Below, one piece after another: positions 39,601 through 45,600 of a stretch of 64,000 nt of DNA. The notes below the pieces were generated by a model. It made no database searches. It saw nothing but the letters and a program-made list of their open reading frames with translations, and had not been told where the DNA came from. Position numbers and translations under genes: made by a program. The DNA comes from Hyposmocoma kahamanoa (lineage: Eukaryota; Arthropoda; Insecta; Lepidoptera; Cosmopterigidae): positions 11,851,080 to 11,915,079 of the forward strand of contig NW_020653945.1 in the NCBI RefSeq assembly GCF_003589595.1, given 5' to 3'. Each line of letters opens with the position of its first letter. The first letter of the stretch is position 1.

Positions 39601-42600
39601 TGGTCAATATGAACATAGTCACAGCATCAACACCATTGTAATTATTGGAAAATATTTCAAACGTAAGCAGATAAACTCCTTGTGACTATAAACAATAATC
39701 AAATGGCAGTTAGATTAAAATTTGCAGACAGTTCTGATGCTGTCAGCACAGGTGGGGTGACACCTGGAGGGAGAGTCCCCACATAACCCCTGAGTCTCCC
39801 TGGGCTCATGGGTATCTATAAAGATTTCCCCCATAAAAAAAAAATGGGGTGACACACAGCAGAGGTGTTATGTCTATCATTGATTTGCATTGTTGTTTTT
39901 ATAAATCTTATATACAATAATTAGAACTTATTATACAAATCCTATATCAACTACATGGTAGTGTTATGATGTAAGCATACTTTGTAACTTTTCAGACAAA
40001 AATTGTTGAGCTTGCAGCTTGATTGTAGGAGAACTGTCAGTAAACTCAAAATCGGTAGTTCAGTTGCAGTTGACCTGACTACATTTAACCTGTAATCAAA
40101 CTAACATTTGGTAGTTGGATTACAGTCAGGATAATCCATTTGTGTACACCCTTCCGATCTTACTTACCCACATCAATCAGACTGTAGGAAGAAAGGATGG
40201 CTAGATATGTACAGACAACTGTCAAGAAAATTCAAGAAAACACATGTCAACCACAAGGTTGACTTGTGTTTTCTTGATTTTGATCTTCATTTTGTCAACT
40301 GATTGTGCAACTCTTTGTATTTACTAATTTACATACAAAAAACATGCAAGAATTTTAAGAAACCATCTATTAGCTTAGAATATTATTATCTAAGTCTATT
40401 AGAACCATATGTAGTACATACTTAAGAACTGTCACTAAAACCTCAACAGTAAACTTTATTGGGTTGGCATGCATGCAGTACTCATTAATATGTATCACAT
40501 TTAGAAGTGGTTGGTTACCGTCAGACGCGTGCCAACTATAGGACTCGAAAGACCTATCTGAACTCAGTCCGCCATTTTTGCTTTGTGTCATTTTTTGTGA
40601 GCAAATTCTCTAAAATCCTAGAAAAATGCCTAGTTGTGCTATTTGGGAGTGCTAAAGTTATCGCCGCATTACGACAATTTCAAGAAGCTTATATAAACTT
40701 CTTGGTCATTTTCAATTGTTTGAACCAAAAGCGATTGAAATATTTAGAACGAAGAAACTATAGTGTCGTTTTGATTTTAATCTCATTTTTAAAACGATTT
40801 TTAGTAAACGTTAGCAATATCTAACAAAATATTGTTGTACTCGTTTTACGGCTTGGGATTACCTATTAGAAGCCAGAAAATACATTTGCCTGAAATAACG
40901 CTAGCTCGTATTTTCATAATGTCAAAATTTTTTTTTAGGAATATTACAAAACAAAAGCTAATTTTGTCTTCATGAAAAGCATCAAAATTACTTGAAAGCG
41001 TAACGGTTTTATTATAAATCGGTTTTCGGAACTACGGATAATGGAGTTTACGTTTAGTTAGAATATCAATCAATACATTTCTTATAGTACATGCTTATTT
41101 TCACATTTGTAATATGTGTATGTATGTATCTGCCCTTTAATTTAATTAATCGAATTTGCATTAGAACACAGGGTGTACATAATGAATACCTTCTTCAAAA
41201 AACGACATAATAAGAAGTGGGCACGGATATCACCTAACGGACAGAAGGATGAAAGGGCTTTTATATTAACTAACAGAAAACACACAGTTTTAAACATAGA
41301 TATCGTAAATAATATAAACTTTAACTCTGATCACCGATTGGTGCGAGCCGAAATTGTTTCGAACAGCCCAAAGTTATCTCGAAAACTCATTAACAATGGC
41401 AAGATAAAAATTCCTCTACTAATCCCAGAATCTATGCAAAATCGGTTAAGTAAAGAACTTTGCAAAATGAAGAACTTCAAAAGTATTCCAGAAAAATACG
41501 ATTTTTTCGAGAAACAACTTACAAATATCAATAATAAATTTAAACATATTCCGAAAAATAAAGATAAGATAGGAGAAAAAGCTAGAAACTTAATTAAACA
41601 AAGACAGCAACTACTTCAAGATAGGAAAAACAATAGTATTGAAATTACTCAAATAAGCAAAAATGTAAATGAAAGCATAAGGAAATCCAGACGTAAGACA
41701 AGAATTGAAAAAATCAAAGATTATATAGAAAAAACAGGAAGTGTCAAAAAAGCTATAAAAGAACTTGCAGAAGGAAAAACATGGATACCATCTTTCAAAG
41801 ACAACAAACAAATACAAACCACGAAGCGCGTGAATATTATGGACATTGCTACTAAATTTTATAAGGATCTTTACGACGACGATGAGACGATGAAATGTAG
41901 ATATGGTGAACTTAGAAGATGTCGGAGAAACTATTCCCAAGTTCCTTAAGAGCGAAGTACAAAAGGCTGTTTTAACTCAAAAAAATAATAAAGCTCCTGG
42001 AGAGGATATCATCACTAATGAGCTATTAAAAGGTACTCTTGATACTATACTAGACTATCTGACAGATCTGCTTGACATTTTAGATAAAGAGGTCATTCCA
42101 GACTAAGGGACCAAAACCAAAACCACAAACACACTTCACAAAAAAGGCGATAAAACCCAGATAAATAATTACCGGCCCATTAGTCTAATGACTAACATAT
42201 ACAAAGTTTTTTCAAAATTAATATTGGTACGCGTGACAGAGGCCCTTGACGAAAATCAGCCCAGAGAACAAGCCGGGTTCCGAAAGAACTTCTCAACCAC
42301 AGATCATATTCTTGTAATAAAACAAATAATAGAAAAATTTAATGAGTACGGTCAACAATACTACGCATTTATAGATTACTATAAGGCCTTTGATTCACTT
42401 AAACAAATTAAAGTCTGGGAATCCCTCAGTGAACAAGGAGTACAAAAGAAATATACGAGACTAATCCAACAAATATACAAAAAAAGTAAAGCAAAAATAC
42501 AGCTAGAGACTACAGGAGAAGAACTCCAAGTCAGAAAGGGTGTCCGTCGGGGGGATCCTCTATCGCCCAAAATATTCGCTGCTGTCTTGGAAAGTATATT

Positions 42601-45600
42601 TAGACATCTGGTTTGGGAGGAATATGACTTGAGTACAGATGGAGTACCTACACCTTAACCACTTGAGATTCGCAGATGATCTTATACTCTTGGCCAAAAA
42701 CCCAAAAATACTGACAAACTATGCTTCAAGAATTGGACATGGAAAGCAAAAAAAGTAGGACTCACTATGAACACCAGCAAAACGAAATTGATGACAAACA
42801 ATATTAAAGAATTGGTTGCAATAACTGGAAATATAATTGAATATGAGACAAAGAAATTGAAAGAAGAGTCACAAATTCGTGGAGGAAATTCTGGTCACTC
42901 AAAGAAGTCCTGAAATCAAAAGGAATTGATTGACAAAATAAAAGTTCAAAGTAATAAATATGTGCATTGTACTGTTAACCACACATGGATGCCAGACATG
43001 GTCACTTACTAAAACATTACAAAAAACTTGATGTTTGTCAGAATAGTATGGAAAGAAGTGTGCTCAACATGAAATTGAAAGATAAAGTAAAACTGACCAC
43101 AATTAAAAGCAAATCAAAGACTAAAAAAAGTCCCACACATAATAAAACAGCAAAAGTGGCGTTGAAAAGGACACATGATGAGAGAAAAAATTGATAAATG
43201 GACAAGGGATTTTGTGGAATGGTACCCAAGAGAGGGAAAAAGGAAGAAGGGGAGACCATACTTTAGACGAGAAGACAATTTTAAATATGTTAATGGAGGA
43301 GCATGGAGGCAAACAGTAAAAGACAAATATTTCTCTCTAAGAAATGGAAATCTCTGGAAGAGGGCTATGTCTTAGGACAAGCTGAAGGTACCGAGTAAAC
43401 AAATTGAGTAATAATAAATAAGTAATATCGAGTTTTTGGTTTTCCCGATTGTTACACATAGGAAATTAAACTATTTTTCCGGATTTAAATCGCGTATATT
43501 TGTTTTTTCAAACAAAGCGACGTTTCGGGCCCTTTACAGGTCCCATGGTCACGGTTGACTGAGGTGGTACAGTCTTCAACCAGTTATGTCTAATATTGAC
43601 GCAAACCACCCTATTTTTTCACTATAGTTACAATAGTTATTAATTAAATACCTTATTTTTAATTTTACAAAGAAAACATTCCAATTTACACTATATTAAG
43701 TTTTACATTACATTAGATATTTTCATGGAAGACTTCAAGGAGCGAGTTTTACCCATGGCCCCAGCTAGGCCGAAGATTTTCAAACGGTACGTTAATGATA
43801 CTTTCACAATATTACCTAAAGATAGCATACCTTCTTTCTTGGAACATGTTAATTCTTTTAGTACTAAGATCCAATTTACTATGGAACAAGAGAATTGTGG
43901 TACTTTAGCTTTTTTAGATGTTTTAATTAAAAGAAATCCTAATAACACCTTAGGCCATACTGTATTTCGAAAGAAAACCCATACAGATAGGTATCTCAAT
44001 GGTAATTCCCATCACCATCCTAGCCAGTTAGCTACCGTGGACAAATCTTTGTTTCAGAGAGCACATGGTGTCTGCGACAGTAATCATCTGGCAGGGGAAC
44101 TTCAGCATATAAAGCAAGTCCTACATGCGAATAAGTTGAAGATTCCACGGCAATGCCACAGGCCCCGTGTGAAACCACCAACAGTCGAGCGAAGACCTGC
44201 CATCTTATCTTACGTGAGAGGTGTTACAGACAAGATCGGAAGAGTCCTCAGGCGCGCATCCTATTTCAAGCCCCTGAGGAAGATTTCTCAGTTCCTGAGA
44301 CCCGTGAAATGTAACATTCCATTACAGGATGCAGGAGTTTACAAGCTTGACTGTGAGTGCGGTCTCTCTTATATTGGACAAACAAAGCGAAGTATTTGTA
44401 CCCGCGTCAAAGAACATATAGATGATGTCAAATACCATCGCGTAAACAAGTCTGCAGTCTGCGAGCATGTCATGGATAAACCTACACAGTCAATGAAGTT
44501 TGACAAACCCCAGGTCCTTGCAAAAGAAGTCCGTTATCTACCCAGGATGTTGCGAGAGGCCATTGAAATTAAAAAACATCCTAATTTCAACAGGGAAGAT
44601 GGTTTCTCCGTACCACCAGTTTGGGATCCAGTATTTCCTCTAATGAAAAATCCCAAACAGACATAAGACTGCAGTACTAATTAATATGTTTTAATTTATT
44701 CTAATTTCTATTAATAATTAATAATAAATTGAACTTAATAAAAATTCATTCAATAAAATAACTTGTAAAACTTAATATAGGGTAAATTGGAATGTTTTCT
44801 TTGTAAAATTAAAAATAAGGTATTTAATTAATAACTATTGTAACTATAGTGAAAAAATAGGGTGGTTTGCATCAATATTAGACATAACTGGTTGAAGACT
44901 GTACCACCTCAGTCAACCGTGACCATGGGACCTGTAAAGGGCCCGAAACGTCGGTTTGTTTGAAAAAACAAATATACGCGATTTAAATCCGGAAAAATAG
45001 TTTCATTTCCAATAAATAAGTAAATTATAATAAGTACACATGTCCTACAATGTGTTAGATAAGTTATCGGCAATAAAGGCTATAAGTAAAATAAATCTGC
45101 CCAATTCTTTATTATTTCTTTAAGTGAATTTGTACAAAATTCAACATAATAATATATAACTACCTCCGTGGCTGAACAGTTACCATGCTAGACTGCCACG
45201 CAAGAGGTCTCGGGTTCGATTCCCGTGCCAGGAGAAATATTTGTATGGCCTACATTTATTTCTCTCGTGAGTTTGGGTGTAATTTGTGGTTGTCTATGTG
45301 TGTGTGTCCATGGCAGCCGCGATACAGGGTTTCTCTCGTGCGGTTATGATTGTGTGCGCGTTATTTATTTATATAAAAATTAATTATTATGTTCAATAGA
45401 GGCTGCTCCGCTACTCTTGTGTTCAAGTAATTTTCAGTCAAAGCTAAACATATAGTGTTTTTGGCCCCTTAAATTGTTGCAAGCAAAATTAGGCAGTGCT
45501 GCAATGACGTTACAATTTAAATTAAATGTTTTAGTTTTTTATATATTTTGTTGCTTGCACTACATTTGTATTGATTAACTTTTGGAAACTTTTTTCATGG

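Noticed and set aside
40507..40824. 105-codon plus-strand ORF
   Set aside because: Composition fits chance translation of AT-rich DNA; no motif.
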